A DNA stretch of 48,806 nucleotides from an uncultured Alphaproteobacteria bacterium. Lineage in GTDB: Bacteria; Pseudomonadota; Alphaproteobacteria; Puniceispirillales; Marisalimonadaceae. Below the pieces are notes generated by a model. The model made no database searches. It saw only the letters and a list, made by a program, of their open reading frames with translations, and was not told the origin of the DNA. Of the stretch, positions 13,255 through 23,388 are shown one piece after another; position 1 is the first letter of the stretch, and each line of letters starts with the position of its first letter. The stretch spans positions 1 to 48,806 of the forward strand of contig CAKZQZ010000003.1 in NCBI GenBank assembly GCA_937142855.1. Reading direction: 5' to 3'. The translations under genes were made by a program, and so were the position numbers.

Positions 13255-14087
13255 GAACTTTTCCTATTAATAATTAGTCCCTTATCAAAGTTTATTTTTC
13301 CTAAAATTTGCTTTGAATTTCTAAGGTCTATTTCAGTAAGCCCAAGATTTAAAATATTGTATTTTTGATTCAGTTTTGCAGCTAATTTCCAAGCTTCGGT
13401 AGGGTTCTTACTTGGCAAACGAATTACTAATCCTTGTTTAAAATGTAAATCCCATCTTCTCATATTGATATATGATAATGACCAAATTTCATTAGCCATA
13501 GATTTGTTTGTTTTCAGTATATCTAGAATTTCTATAATGTTTTGGTCAATATTTTCTCCTTTGATGATAGGAAGCTTATTTTTAAAAACATTAAAATTAT
13601 AATCAGATATTAAAACGCCTTCTTTTGTTAAAATATTATTACCTTTTTTATTTTGCCATATGGCAATGGGTTCATTCTCTATTAAACTAACTTTAATTTT
13701 ATTGGGCATAACTCTTTTTAGATGAACACTTTTGATCCAGTTGTATTTTGAAATTTCTTTATGAATTCTATTTAAATCAACAGTGAAGATACTCACAGCT
13801 TTATAATTTTCAAAAACATTATGTATTTTTGTGTTGGATAAATATTTTGTTCCATGAATATCTATATGATTAATGGAGAAACCTAATTTAACTAAAAAAT
13901 TGTTAAATATTTTTGTTTGTGTATCAAACTTCTCAGATTCAAAATTTTTAAAAACTATAATGGTGATTAAAATCAGAAGGATAATCGATATGGCTAAATA
14001 ATAAAAATTTTTAAATTTATTTGATATAGAAAGATATTTCATACCAGTTTTAGATAAATTATGAAATTCAAGCTTAAGTGCTAACAT
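13251..14087 (-). CDS. ftsQ: Cell division protein FtsQ (DivIB)
   Basis: Bitopic inner-membrane division protein that links the cytoplasmic ring to the periplasmic FtsBL complex. The 278 residues have a short cytoplasmic tail, one transmembrane helix (about 29-46), a POTRA domain (about 71-142, starting IDIHGTKYLS and containing ISKYNWIKSVHLKR) and a beta-rich FtsQ domain. Sequence similarity is modest, as expected for FtsQ, but the topology and the position between ddl and ftsA settle the call. It overlaps ddl by 7 bases and ftsA by 4. Confidence 0.93.
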   Translation of the reverse strand: MLALKLEFHNLSKTGMKYLSISNKFKNFYYLAISIILLILITIIVFKNFESEKFDTQTKIFNNFLVKLGFSINHIDIHGTKYLSNTKIHNVFENYKAVSIFTVDLNRIHKEISKYNWIKSVHLKRVMPNKIKVSLIENEPIAIWQNKKGNNILTKEGVLISDYNFNVFKNKLPIIKGENIDQNIIEILDILKTNKSMANEIWSLSYINMRRWDLHFKQGLVIRLPSKNPTEAWKLAAKLNQKYNILNLGLTEIDLRNSKQILGKINFDKGLIINRKSS

Positions 14088-15004
14088 TCGTAATCCGCCT
14101 CTTCAATAAGAGTTGTAACCATTTCTTCAAAGCTAATACCACAATATAATGCTTGTTCTGGAGAAAGAGATGTATCTGTCATACCTGGTTGTGTATTTAA
14201 CTCTAATAGATACAGTTGCTTGTTTTTATGATCATACCTGAAATCGCTTCTTGAAATACCTTTGCACCCAATTATATCATGGGCTTTTAAAGCCCAAGAC
14301 ATTGATTGTTCATAGATATTTGTGGGTATCTTTGCGGGAATTCTATGTAATGATCCGTTCTTTTCATACTTTGCGTTATAATTATAGAAAGCTTCATTTT
14401 TTTGAGCTTCAATTTCAGTAACACACAACGGTTTGTCTTTAAGAACAGTAACAGTAAGCTCTTTAGAACCCACATAAATTTCTGCCATTAATTCTTTATA
14501 ATTCAATGTTAATGAAGACTCTTTAATAGGATCCTTTATAATTTTAACCCCAACTGAACTGCCACCTTTTATTGGTTTAATAATGTATGGATCAGAAAAC
14601 TCTTTATTGTGTAATTTACCTTCAGGAGTAAGTTTCAAAGTTTCAGGAAAGCATATAGGATCGGTAGTATTCTCTGTTGCATTAGTGATAATTCTTTTGA
14701 AATGTATTTTATTCATAGCAATAGCCGAAGCTTCTACACCTGAATGAGTATAAGGTAACTTAAGTAAATTTAAGAAACCCTGTAATGATCCATTTTCACC
14801 AATATCTCCATGTAAAGCATTAAAGCAAACATCAGCTTTAATATTAACTAAATCGACAATTTTCATGGTAGCAATATCAAATTCAGTTACTTTAAAATTA
14901 GCTTTTCTTAAAGTTTTTGCACAAATATCAGCAGATTTAAGAGACACTTCTCTTTCAGAACCATATCCTCCTTTTACTAACAAAACATGCATTTTGTTTT
15001 TCAT
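14081..15004 (-). CDS. ddl: D-alanine--D-alanine ligase
   Basis: ATP-grasp ligase that joins two D-alanines, giving the dipeptide added by MurF. Visible motifs are the N-terminal GGYGSEREVS, the HGDIGENGSLQG segment, the substrate loop PIKGGSSVGV and the metal site LELNTQPGMT near the C-terminus. The frame is open to a TTG at 15037, inside murB. ATG 15004 lies next to the murB stop and needs no 31-base overlap, and an ATG four codons later is also possible because conserved sequence starts at MHVLLVKGG. The length from 15004 is 307 residues, normal for Ddl. The gene sits in its usual place between murB and ftsQ. Confidence 0.95.
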   Translation of the reverse strand: MKNKMHVLLVKGGYGSEREVSLKSADICAKTLRKANFKVTEFDIATMKIVDLVNIKADVCFNALHGDIGENGSLQGFLNLLKLPYTHSGVEASAIAMNKIHFKRIITNATENTTDPICFPETLKLTPEGKLHNKEFSDPYIIKPIKGGSSVGVKIIKDPIKESSLTLNYKELMAEIYVGSKELTVTVLKDKPLCVTEIEAQKNEAFYNYNAKYEKNGSLHRIPAKIPTNIYEQSMSWALKAHDIIGCKGISRSDFRYDHKNKQLYLLELNTQPGMTDTSLSPEQALYCGISFEEMVTTLIEEADYEC

Positions 15005-15006
15005 CC

Positions 15007-15888
15007 TCACTTTATACCAACCCTTTGTATTTCCCAATCCAACCTTATTCCAGATTTTTCAAAAACTTTGTCTTGAACCATTTGAGCTAGTTCTTCAATT
15101 TCTTGAGATGTTGATTTCTTAAGATTTATTATAAAATTACAGTGTTTTTCTGAGATCATAGCATCTCCATTTTGAAGACCCCTACAACCTGCTTCATCTA
15201 TAAGTTTCCATGCCTTTTTATTGATTGGGTTTTTAAAAGTACTGCCACCGGTCTTAACTGCTGTTGGTTGGGCTTCTTTTCTTAAATGGATTATTCTTCT
15301 CATCTTAGTTGTTATTTTATCTTTTGAATCTTTGGAACTCTTGAATCGTGCTTCATAAAAAATCCATTCTTTACTAAGGCCAATTTTTCTATATCCCATT
15401 TGTAATTCTTTATTAGAAAATGTTTTAATTTCTCCTAAATTATTTATTGCTTTTACATCTATTAATATGTCCTTAAATTCAGCACCAAAAGCTCCTGAAT
15501 TCATCTTTATACCACCACCAATTGTTCCTGGAATCCCAACTAAAAACTCTAACCCTGTTCTTTCTTGATCTCTTGCAAATCGTGCAACATCAGCATCTAC
15601 TGCTCCGGCTTGTGCGGTTATAACTCCAAAGTTGTCAATACTAATTTGATTAAGTTTTTTAGTTATTAATGTAATTCCTTTAATACCCTTGTCACTAACT
15701 AGGATGTTTGAACCTGCTCCAATTGGATAAATTTCATATTTCTTTGGTTTTGATTTTAATAAACCAATTAGATCTTTGATATCTTCCGGTACAAAAAGTA
15801 TTTCAGCATTCCCACCTACGTTAAACCAATTGTGTTTTGATAATGTTTGGTTTAGCGTTACCGATTTATTAAATTTACTTAAGTTCAT
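15007..15888 (-). CDS. murB: UDP-N-acetylenolpyruvoylglucosamine reductase MurB
   Basis: FAD enzyme that uses NADPH to reduce UDP-GlcNAc-enolpyruvate to UDP-MurNAc. The 293 residues show the FAD-binding pattern: NWFNVGGNAE near the N-terminus, YPIGAGSNILV, and PGTIGGGIKMNSGAFGAE. The catalytic serine lies in GGSTFKNP, and the final helix region reads GIRLDWEIQRVG with the expected glutamate. SEKHCNFIIN is a slight variant of the usual HANFI motif. This is the short type II-like form without the long insertion of the E. coli protein. It overlaps murC by 14 bases. Confidence 0.96.
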   Translation of the reverse strand: MNLSKFNKSVTLNQTLSKHNWFNVGGNAEILFVPEDIKDLIGLLKSKPKKYEIYPIGAGSNILVSDKGIKGITLITKKLNQISIDNFGVITAQAGAVDADVARFARDQERTGLEFLVGIPGTIGGGIKMNSGAFGAEFKDILIDVKAINNLGEIKTFSNKELQMGYRKIGLSKEWIFYEARFKSSKDSKDKITTKMRRIIHLRKEAQPTAVKTGGSTFKNPINKKAWKLIDEAGCRGLQNGDAMISEKHCNFIINLKKSTSQEIEELAQMVQDKVFEKSGIRLDWEIQRVGIK

Positions 15889-17269
15889 TATTCAAATTTT
15901 CTTCGAGTTTGTTAGCAATTTTTGTGATTGAACCAGCACCTAGACATATGATTATATCGTTTGGTTTAATTATTTTTAAGAGTGTCTTGGCTATATCTTT
16001 TTCATTTTTGATGTATGAAACATTTTTATGCCCATATTTGTACAATCCATTTTCTAGATCAATACTTTCAAATTTATTAATTAATTTCTCTCCAGCAGGA
16101 TAAACATCAAGTAAAAAAACATGATCTGCATCATTGAAACAACTACAGAATTCATCAAATAAATCTCTTAAACGAGTGTATCGATGGGGTTGAAAAATAC
16201 TTACAATTTTATTGTTTGGTGCCATTAGCCTTGATGCAGCTAGTGCTGAGCTTATTTCAACTGGATGATGACCATAATCATCTATTATTAACGTATTCTT
16301 AAAATTGCCAACTCTTTGAAATCTTCTTTCAACACCTGTAAAGTCTTTTAATGTTTCCCTTATTTTTTGCAATGGGATTTTTAACTCAATCCCTACAGCA
16401 ATTGTGGCTAACGCGTTTTGTATATTGTGATTACCTACCATTGAAAACTCTATTTCAAAATTTTCTGAGACTGGACTGTGTAAAATAAATTTCATTTTAT
16501 TATTTTTGTATGAAATATTGCTTGCCCTGACATCAGCATTTGCAGACAACCCATACGTAATAATTTTTTTATTATCTAACTTTGAAATTAGTTTTTGGAC
16601 TCTTGGGTGATCAATACAAAGACAAGCAAATCCATAAAATGGTATTGACAATACAAAATTTTGAAAGGCTTCTTCTAGATTTTTTTCTGTTTTATGAAAA
16701 TCTAAATGTTCTAAATCTATATTAGTAATCACGGCAGCTGTTGGGTTTAACTTTGCAAAACTTCCATCACTTTCATCGGCCTCTACAACCATCCATTCGC
16801 CATTTCCTAATTTTGCGTTACTATCTAAAGAAGAAATAATTCCACCATTAATAATAGTTGGATCCATTCCATTTTCTTCTATCATCTTTGCGATTAAAGA
16901 CGTGGTTGTTGTTTTTCCATGTGTTCCAGCTATAGCAATAGATTGTTTTAATCGCATTAATTCTCCTAGCATTTCCGATCTATGTACAATTGGTATAAAT
17001 AACTTCTTGGCAGCTTTTAATTCTTTGTTAGTTTCAGAAATTGCGGAAGAGACAACTATAATCTTAGCATTTACTATATTTGATTTTTTTTGTTCTAAAT
17101 AAATTTTTATTCCTAGTTTTTTTAATCTATCGGTATTTTTATTTTGACTAATATCACTACCTTGAACAAGGTATCCTGATTGGAATAATATTTCTGCAAT
17201 CCCACTCATTCCAATGCCGCCAATACCAATAAAATGTATTATTCCTAAATTTTGTGGACTCCTTAACAT
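15875..17269 (-). CDS. murC: UDP-N-acetylmuramate--L-alanine ligase MurC
   Basis: Mur ligase that adds L-alanine to UDP-MurNAc in the cytoplasm. The 464 residues give the three Mur-ligase domains. The N-terminal Rossmann-like part has HFIGIGGIGMSG at 12-23, specific for MurC. The central ATPase has GTHGKTTTT at 115-123, and the EADESDGSF segment is diagnostic for MurC rather than MurD/E/F. The C-terminal domain includes QPHRYTR. It overlaps murG by 7 bases upstream and murB by 14 downstream, consistent with coupled translation. Confidence 0.97.
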   Translation of the reverse strand: MLRSPQNLGIIHFIGIGGIGMSGIAEILFQSGYLVQGSDISQNKNTDRLKKLGIKIYLEQKKSNIVNAKIIVVSSAISETNKELKAAKKLFIPIVHRSEMLGELMRLKQSIAIAGTHGKTTTTSLIAKMIEENGMDPTIINGGIISSLDSNAKLGNGEWMVVEADESDGSFAKLNPTAAVITNIDLEHLDFHKTEKNLEEAFQNFVLSIPFYGFACLCIDHPRVQKLISKLDNKKIITYGLSANADVRASNISYKNNKMKFILHSPVSENFEIEFSMVGNHNIQNALATIAVGIELKIPLQKIRETLKDFTGVERRFQRVGNFKNTLIIDDYGHHPVEISSALAASRLMAPNNKIVSIFQPHRYTRLRDLFDEFCSCFNDADHVFLLDVYPAGEKLINKFESIDLENGLYKYGHKNVSYIKNEKDIAKTLLKIIKPNDIIICLGAGSITKIANKLEENLNNELK

Positions 17270-18438
17270 GGTTTTGTAACTTCCTCGTTTGTATCAAAAT
17301 CTTTTTTTATTATGAGGTCAGTTAAAAAATCTGTAGATGTTTTATTATTTAACAATTTAGTAAGTTTATTTGAAAGTTTGTTTAATTTCTTGTTAGCCTC
17401 AATAAGCTTGTGAGGATTTATAAAAAGATTGTTTATTAGTTTTTTTAATTCGCTAATTTTATTTTTTCCTTCATCAAAAATCCATCCACCACTATTTTTT
17501 ATATACAGAGCATTTTCTAATTGATGGTTATCTAGAGAGTTAGAAAGTGGAACTAGGATTGCAGGTTTTTTTGACGCAATTATTTCAGCAACAGTCGATC
17601 CACCTGCTCTGGTTATTACCAGATGAGCTAGTTTAAATTTTGTAAATATATTGTTAAAAAAAACACTTATTTCACAATCAATTTTATTTTGAATATACTT
17701 ACCTTGAACTTTATCAATGTCTTCTTTTCTAACCTGTTGGATTATTTTAACTCTTTTTTTTATGTGCTCAGGCATAGAACAAATGATTGATGTGAGGTGT
17801 TCTGAAAAAAAACTAGCACCGAGGCTACCCCCATATATTAATACATGGAACTTATCTTCATTATTAGGAATTGCATACTTACTTTTACCGATATCAAAGA
17901 ATTCACCCCTAACTGGATTCCCTGAATAAATAAAATTTTTGTTGTTGGAAACATTTTTTGTATTTTCAAAAGATAAAGCTAAAATATTAGAAATAGTACT
18001 GAGTAATTTATTTGCTCTACCTATAACTGCATTTTGTTCGTGTATAATTGTAGTTATACCAAATATTTTGGCTGCTAAAACTGGTGCGACTGAAGGATAT
18101 CCTCCAAACCCTAGAACTCTGGTTGGTCTATATTTTATAATTAACAAAATTGATTTAATAAAAGATAAAACAAAATAAAAAAGTGACTTTAGTTTATTAA
18201 TAATTAATTGATTGCTCGGGCTAATAACCTTGTGAGCATGAACTAAAATATTAATATTCTTTTCATTTAAAAATTTAGTAAAATAGTCCTTTCCTCTTAA
18301 ATCTGTGATTACAATATGTTTATCAAACTTTTCTTTGTTTATAATTGATAGGGCAGGGTAGATATGTCCTCCAGTTCCACCTGCTGCAATTAATATTACC
18401 TTTTTATTATTTATTTTTTTCATTTTATTATTTTTCAT
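17263..18438 (-). CDS. murG: Lipid II synthase MurG
   Basis: GT-B glycosyltransferase (UDP-GlcNAc:undecaprenyl-PP-MurNAc-pentapeptide transferase) at the inner face of the cytoplasmic membrane, which turns lipid I into lipid II. Residues 20-25 are GGTGGH, the N-terminal glycine-rich loop. GFGGYPS and HEQNAVIGRANK follow, then GGSLGA, and RAGGSTVAEI marks the UDP-GlcNAc site. Of the two possible starts, ATG 18438 has AAGG about 8 bases upstream, while ATG 18423 has nothing, so I keep 18438, which overlaps ftsW by 11 bases. Length 391 is slightly long for the family (about 355-370) because of the basic N-terminal extension. Confidence 0.96.
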   Translation of the reverse strand: MKNNKMKKINNKKVILIAAGGTGGHIYPALSIINKEKFDKHIVITDLRGKDYFTKFLNEKNINILVHAHKVISPSNQLIINKLKSLFYFVLSFIKSILLIIKYRPTRVLGFGGYPSVAPVLAAKIFGITTIIHEQNAVIGRANKLLSTISNILALSFENTKNVSNNKNFIYSGNPVRGEFFDIGKSKYAIPNNEDKFHVLIYGGSLGASFFSEHLTSIICSMPEHIKKRVKIIQQVRKEDIDKVQGKYIQNKIDCEISVFFNNIFTKFKLAHLVITRAGGSTVAEIIASKKPAILVPLSNSLDNHQLENALYIKNSGGWIFDEGKNKISELKKLINNLFINPHKLIEANKKLNKLSNKLTKLLNNKTSTDFLTDLIIKKDFDTNEEVTKPC

Positions 18439-19558
18439 TAAAATGCCTTGTGAATGGTTCTAATGAATTATTAGTTCTTGTTAGAGAAAGGAGCATACCA
18501 GCAGTAATCGCTGATGCTAATATAGAAGACCCACCGTATGATAAAAAAGGTAGCGTCATCCCTTTGGTAGGAATGAGATCTGTATTACTTGCCATGTGTA
18601 TAAGTGATTGGAAGCCGAATTGAAAAGCTAGACCACTCACAGCTAAGATCAAAAATAAATTATTAATTTTGAGAGTATATAAAAATGATCTTAGTATAAC
18701 TAATCCATAAATCATTATAATAATGCTGCATATTAGAACGCCATACTCTTCAGCAGCCACAGCATAAACGAAATCTGAATGAGCATCAGGTAAAGATTTT
18801 TTGTATAGACCTTCTCCTGGGCCTTTACCTAAGAGACCACCCGATTCAAAAGATTGTAATGATTTTGATACTTGGTATGTTGTTCCCTCAATAAAACCGT
18901 CTATTCTAATTTTAACGTGATCGAAATTGTGATAAGAGATAATCATAAAAATAGGGAATGATATTATTAGAACAATAATAATTATAAGTGGGATTCCTGT
19001 AATAAATAATTGAAAAGCCCATGTAAATATCAATAAAATAGTCATTCCCAAATCTGGTTGTAATAATAAAAGTGCTGAAATTAAGCTTATTGAACAAATA
19101 GACCAAACCCAGCCTGGAAAATTCTTTTTTTCTGCCCACAATGATAAAATCCAAGCATTAAAAATTATAAAAAAAGGTTTACATACCTCACTTGGTTGGA
19201 AACTAAACTTTCCCATATAAAGCCATCTATGTGCTCCTTTTATTTTATCTCCGTCTATAACAGTTAAAAATAGTAGTAAAATAGATATTGCCAGTCCTAA
19301 AATACTTATAATTTTAATTTGCCTTTGATTTAAAATTGAGAAGATTATAATGATTGGAATACTCAGCGCTCCAAACAAAATATGCCTCAAAGTGAAATGA
19401 TGAGATGATAAATTAAGACTTTGTGTAATGTGTTGGCTAGAAGCCATCACCAAAAAGATACCAATTAAAATTAAAATAAAAAAACCTGTTAAAAGATATC
19501 TGTCTGTAGTCCACCACCACAAAGCAATATTTGATCTATCTGAACGAGTTATTATCAT
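18428..19558 (-). CDS. ftsW: Peptidoglycan glycosyltransferase FtsW
   Basis: SEDS-family polymerase that, with FtsI, makes septal glycan strands from lipid II. The 376-residue protein is highly hydrophobic with about ten predicted membrane spans. SEDS landmarks are KGAHRWLYMG, FSFQPSEVCKP and the large periplasmic loop before GLLGKGPGEG. DAHSDFVYAVAAEEYG contains the catalytic-region aspartate, and the C-terminus has PFLSYGGSS. The ATG overlaps the murD stop as ATGA (19555-19558). The position between murD and murG fits FtsW rather than RodA. Confidence 0.95.
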   Translation of the reverse strand: MIITRSDRSNIALWWWTTDRYLLTGFFILILIGIFLVMASSQHITQSLNLSSHHFTLRHILFGALSIPIIIIFSILNQRQIKIISILGLAISILLLFLTVIDGDKIKGAHRWLYMGKFSFQPSEVCKPFFIIFNAWILSLWAEKKNFPGWVWSICSISLISALLLLQPDLGMTILLIFTWAFQLFITGIPLIIIIVLIISFPIFMIISYHNFDHVKIRIDGFIEGTTYQVSKSLQSFESGGLLGKGPGEGLYKKSLPDAHSDFVYAVAAEEYGVLICSIIIMIYGLVILRSFLYTLKINNLFLILAVSGLAFQFGFQSLIHMASNTDLIPTKGMTLPFLSYGGSSILASAITAGMLLSLTRTNNSLEPFTRHFNEK

Positions 19559-20886
19559 TTTTTAATAACATCCTGATCAAATTTAAGATTAACAATTTTT
19601 TTGAAATAGTTCCCTCTATCCTCATAGTTTTTAAACTGATCAAAACTAGCGGCTGAAGGAGAGAATAAAATAACGCAATTCCTTAATTTACTTCTAATAA
19701 CACTCTCAATTGCGAGTAGCGTTGCTTTTTCTAATGTAAAACATGTATTTATTTTCAGTTCAGGGGCAATACTTTTTATTTCCTCTACAAAATAATTTAT
19801 TGAGTTACCTATTAAGAAAACTTCAACCACATTTGTTAAAAATTTTTGAGCTTGACCAATACCGTCTGATTTAGGTTTACCTCCTGCTATCCAAAATATA
19901 TTGTCAAATGAAGATAGAGCGGCAGCTGTAGATTCACCATTAGTAGATTTACTATCATTAATTATTTTAAATTTATTACAAATATATATGGGCTCCATTC
20001 TATGTGGCAAACCCTTGAAGGTCTTGATCGCTAACTTGATTTGAGAATCATTAATATTAAGTTTTTTTGCTAGTGTTATCGCAATTGAAGCATTTATAGA
20101 ATTATGATTTCCTTTCAGATAGTTGTTATCATTGACAAAACTCTTGCTAAAATTTTTATCTACTTCAAAAGATTTGGATGAAACACTGTTTTGAGATTTA
20201 ACTAATTTTTTTAAAAATTGATCGTTTTTATTTAAAACGAAGATTCCATTGATATTCAAACAACTAATAATTTTTAACTTGCTTGAAATGTATTTTTCAA
20301 AGGTTTCATGGAAATCTATATGATCTGGAGTGATGTTAATTATTGAAGCCAGGTCTAAATTTAATTTTTTTATTCCATCAAGTTGATAGCTTGATAGCTC
20401 AAGAATTATAACCCCTTTATTACCAGGATCATTTATAAGACATGCGGGGTACCCAAAGTTGCCACCAATTGCACACTTAACTTTATTGAAAGTTAATATA
20501 TGATATAAAAGAGATACTGTTGTTGATTTCCCATTTGTACCAGTTATGCCTACAATTTTGGCTTTAGGGTTTGTTTCAAAAAACAAATCAATCTCATTAA
20601 TAATTTTTACGTTGTGTTTAATGGCAAGTTCAACAGCCTCATGTTTGTCAAAATTATTAGTGGGTATACTTGGGCTGACTATTAAGGATATTAAGTTTTT
20701 CCATGGCCATTCTTTATAATTTTGCCAATGAGTTTTTTTTATAGATGATGGCCTTGGATTATTATCATCGAATATAAAAATATGTGCATTTGAATTAGCT
20801 AGAATTTCAGCTGCTGCCAAACCTGATTTTCCAGCCCCTAAAATTCCAACATGCTTATCTTTATAGTGTGCAATACTATTATTCAA
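19555..20886 (-). CDS. murD: UDP-N-acetylmuramoylalanine--D-glutamate ligase MurD
   Basis: Mur ligase that adds D-glutamate to UDP-MurNAc-L-Ala. The 443 residues contain an N-terminal Rossmann-like domain with GILGAGKSGLAAAE (14-27). The ATP loop GTNGKST is at 116-122, ELSSYQLD is typical of MurD, and NITPDHIDFH and the C-terminal DSKSTN motif follow. The end carries LFSPSAASFDQF, the classic MurD C-terminal signature. mraY ends 5 bases upstream and ftsW overlaps by 4 bases downstream. Confidence 0.97.
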   Translation of the reverse strand: MNNSIAHYKDKHVGILGAGKSGLAAAEILANSNAHIFIFDDNNPRPSSIKKTHWQNYKEWPWKNLISLIVSPSIPTNNFDKHEAVELAIKHNVKIINEIDLFFETNPKAKIVGITGTNGKSTTVSLLYHILTFNKVKCAIGGNFGYPACLINDPGNKGVIILELSSYQLDGIKKLNLDLASIINITPDHIDFHETFEKYISSKLKIISCLNINGIFVLNKNDQFLKKLVKSQNSVSSKSFEVDKNFSKSFVNDNNYLKGNHNSINASIAITLAKKLNINDSQIKLAIKTFKGLPHRMEPIYICNKFKIINDSKSTNGESTAAALSSFDNIFWIAGGKPKSDGIGQAQKFLTNVVEVFLIGNSINYFVEEIKSIAPELKINTCFTLEKATLLAIESVIRSKLRNCVILFSPSAASFDQFKNYEDRGNYFKKIVNLKFDQDVIKK

Positions 20887-20891
20887 TTTTT

Positions 20892-21980
20892 TTACCTAAG
20901 TTTGAGTGTTGAAATGCCTATCAAAGCCAATATGACAGCTATTATCCAAAACCTGATTACAATTGTTGATTCAGCCCATCCTTTTTGTTCGAAATGGTGA
21001 TGCAATGGTGCCATTCGAAAAACTCGTTTGCCTGTAAGTTTGAACGATACAACTTGTACAATTACTGAGATAGTCTCTAAAACAAAAAGGCCTCCAATTA
21101 TGATTAGAACTAATTCATGTCTTGAAGCTGAGGCGCTTACGCCAATAACACCTCCTAATGACAGTGAACCAGTATCTCCCATAAACACCATTGCTGGAGG
21201 CGCATTAAACCATAGAAAACCTAACCCTGAACCAATTATTGCGCCCAAGAAAACTGTGATTTCTCCTACACCTGGGACATAATTTATTTGTAAATAATTT
21301 GAAAAATTCACATGACCAACTAAGTAAACAATAATAGCTAAGGATCCAGCTGCAATCATTACTGGTACAATTGCAAGTCCATCTAAACCGTCTGTTAAGT
21401 TTACAGCATTTGAAGAGCCTACTATTACTAAAATCGTAAAGGGTATATACAACACACCTATGAAAAACAAACCCTCTTTTAGGAAGGGTATAGATAAAGA
21501 GTTTTGATAAGTTCCAGGAGTATTTTCACCTATGAACCATGCTGCTAAAAAGGCAATAAAAATTTGTGGAATTATCTTTTGGTAACTTTTAAGGCCATTA
21601 CTTGTCATTCGTGAAACTTTAAGCCAGTCATCTAAAAGTCCAATTAAGCCAAAAGATAATGCAACGCCTAAAATTATCCAAATATATATATTATCTAATT
21701 TTGCCCATAAAATTGTTGAGATTGTAAAAGCCAATAATATCAGTAAGCCTCCCATTGTAGGTGTGCCACTTTTTAAAATTATATGATTTTTAGGACCATC
21801 AGAACGTATTGGTTGCCCTTTTTTTTGAAATTTTTTTAAAATCCATATAATTTTTTGTCCAAAGACTAAACTTATTACTAAGGCTGTTAATAGAGCACCT
21901 ATGCTTCTAAATGTAATATAATTAAATAAATTAAGGGGCTGAAAATAGTCTTTGTAATCAAGCAACAAATCAGGCAGCAT
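20892..21980 (-). CDS. mraY: Phospho-N-acetylmuramoyl-pentapeptide transferase MraY
   Basis: Ten-span inner-membrane enzyme that moves phospho-MurNAc-pentapeptide to undecaprenyl phosphate, forming lipid I. The 362 residues include the aspartate pair in GLLDDWLK, NLTDGLDGLA with the third catalytic aspartate, FMGDTGSLSLGG and the diagnostic histidine loop APLHHHFEQKGW. A GGAGAA ribosome site precedes the ATG inside the end of murF (11-base overlap). The gene is in the standard order murF-mraY-murD. Confidence 0.97.
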   Translation of the reverse strand: MLPDLLLDYKDYFQPLNLFNYITFRSIGALLTALVISLVFGQKIIWILKKFQKKGQPIRSDGPKNHIILKSGTPTMGGLLILLAFTISTILWAKLDNIYIWIILGVALSFGLIGLLDDWLKVSRMTSNGLKSYQKIIPQIFIAFLAAWFIGENTPGTYQNSLSIPFLKEGLFFIGVLYIPFTILVIVGSSNAVNLTDGLDGLAIVPVMIAAGSLAIIVYLVGHVNFSNYLQINYVPGVGEITVFLGAIIGSGLGFLWFNAPPAMVFMGDTGSLSLGGVIGVSASASRHELVLIIIGGLFVLETISVIVQVVSFKLTGKRVFRMAPLHHHFEQKGWAESTIVIRFWIIAVILALIGISTLKLR

Positions 21981-23388
21981 TATTATTCTCCTGATTAAAA
22001 TTTTGTAAAACTTTTACTAACTTCCAAAGGTTTGTTCCATTTGAACCTTTAATTAAGATTAATTGATTGGGTTTTACTATTTCCTTAATTTTTGATAGTA
22101 AATCATCAACGTTCAGGTATGAATAAGATTTGATTTTTAGTTCTTTACTTATTAACTGTGTGAAAGATCCTACAGTTATTAGTAAATTTGGATTTATTTT
22201 TTTTAATATGGGTATTAATTCTAAATGTTTAAGTTTAGCTTTTTTGCCTAATTCTAGCATGTCTCCTATTATTAAGACTGTTTCATAATTAATTAATTTT
22301 GATTTTATTTTATATAGATTGCATAATGATGCATACATAGAATCTGGATTTGCATTATAACTATCATCTATTAAAAGACTTTCTTGATTATTTTTAAAAT
22401 TTATTATTATTTTATGACCTCTTCCTGATAGAGGCTTTATACCAGATATAGTTTGTTTAGCAGTTTCTTGTGATAGTCCTAGTTCTCCTACAACTACCAA
22501 AGTTCCAACTGCATTCAATGCCTGGACTGAACTCATATATTTAAGATGCCAAGGTCTTTTGTTTTCTAAGAAAATTGTAGACCCATCTTTTTCATCAATT
22601 ATTTTGTTAATTCTCTGACTAGATTTTATAGTATGCCCATATAATTTTATGTTAGTTGTATATTTTTTTGCGTTTTCTTTAAGATAATCACACCAGGTGT
22701 TGTCTGAATTTATGATGGCTACTCCGTTTGCATTTAAGCCGATAAAAATTTCACTTTTAGCATTTGCTATTTCTTTTTCGCTCTTAAAATTCTCAATATG
22801 AGAACTCGATACATTTGTTATTAATGCAATATGAGGTTTTGAAATTAAAGTTAGCTCTTTAATTTCACCAGTATGGTTCATTCCAAGCTCTAGAACACAA
22901 AAAGCATATTCTTTAGGAAGTCTTGATAATGTTAAAGAAAGACCAATTATATTATTGTTATTACCATGCGTAAAGTGTGTTTTTCCAAACTCTTGAAGGG
23001 AAGTTGCTAAAATATGTTTGGTGCTTGTTTTCCCACTGCTTCCAGTAATTGCAATAACTTTTCCTGTAAATCTATTTCTAGAAAACTGTGCAATATTTAT
23101 TAATGCAATTTTTGTATCTTTTACAAATAGACCACTATATCTAAGTGCAATTTTTTTATCTGATACAATTACCCCTGAGGCTCCTTTTGATATCGCAGAG
23201 TTAATAAAATCATGACCATCATATTTATCACCTTTTATAGCAACGTATAAATCACCCTCTTTTATTGTTCTGTCATCTATACTTATTCCAAAAACATCTT
23301 TTTGATTTATTAGAAAATTAGATGAGGGGTCAGACCCATTGGTAGCGGTTATCAATTCTTTTTTTGTCCACAATAAGTTCAAAATCAA
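21970..23388 (-). CDS. murF: UDP-MurNAc-tripeptide--D-alanyl-D-alanine ligase MurF
   Basis: Last cytoplasmic Mur ligase; adds the D-Ala-D-Ala made by Ddl to complete the pentapeptide precursor. The 472 residues show the MurF N-terminal domain (ISIDDRTIKEGDLYVAIKG), the ATP loop GSSGKTSTK at 116-124, the ELGMNHTGEI segment typical of MurF, and DDSYNANPDSM. Its C-terminal domain contains ILIKGSNGTNLWKLV. The start ATG overlaps the murE stop as ATGA (23385-23388), pointing to translational coupling. Confidence 0.97.
   Translation of the reverse strand: MILNLLWTKKELITATNGSDPSSNFLINQKDVFGISIDDRTIKEGDLYVAIKGDKYDGHDFINSAISKGASGVIVSDKKIALRYSGLFVKDTKIALINIAQFSRNRFTGKVIAITGSSGKTSTKHILATSLQEFGKTHFTHGNNNNIIGLSLTLSRLPKEYAFCVLELGMNHTGEIKELTLISKPHIALITNVSSSHIENFKSEKEIANAKSEIFIGLNANGVAIINSDNTWCDYLKENAKKYTTNIKLYGHTIKSSQRINKIIDEKDGSTIFLENKRPWHLKYMSSVQALNAVGTLVVVGELGLSQETAKQTISGIKPLSGRGHKIIINFKNNQESLLIDDSYNANPDSMYASLCNLYKIKSKLINYETVLIIGDMLELGKKAKLKHLELIPILKKINPNLLITVGSFTQLISKELKIKSYSYLNVDDLLSKIKEIVKPNQLILIKGSNGTNLWKLVKVLQNFNQENNNAA

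Noticed and set aside
15005-15037. TTG start giving a longer Ddl
   Set aside because: Would overlap murB by 31 bases and add residues before the conserved N-terminus.
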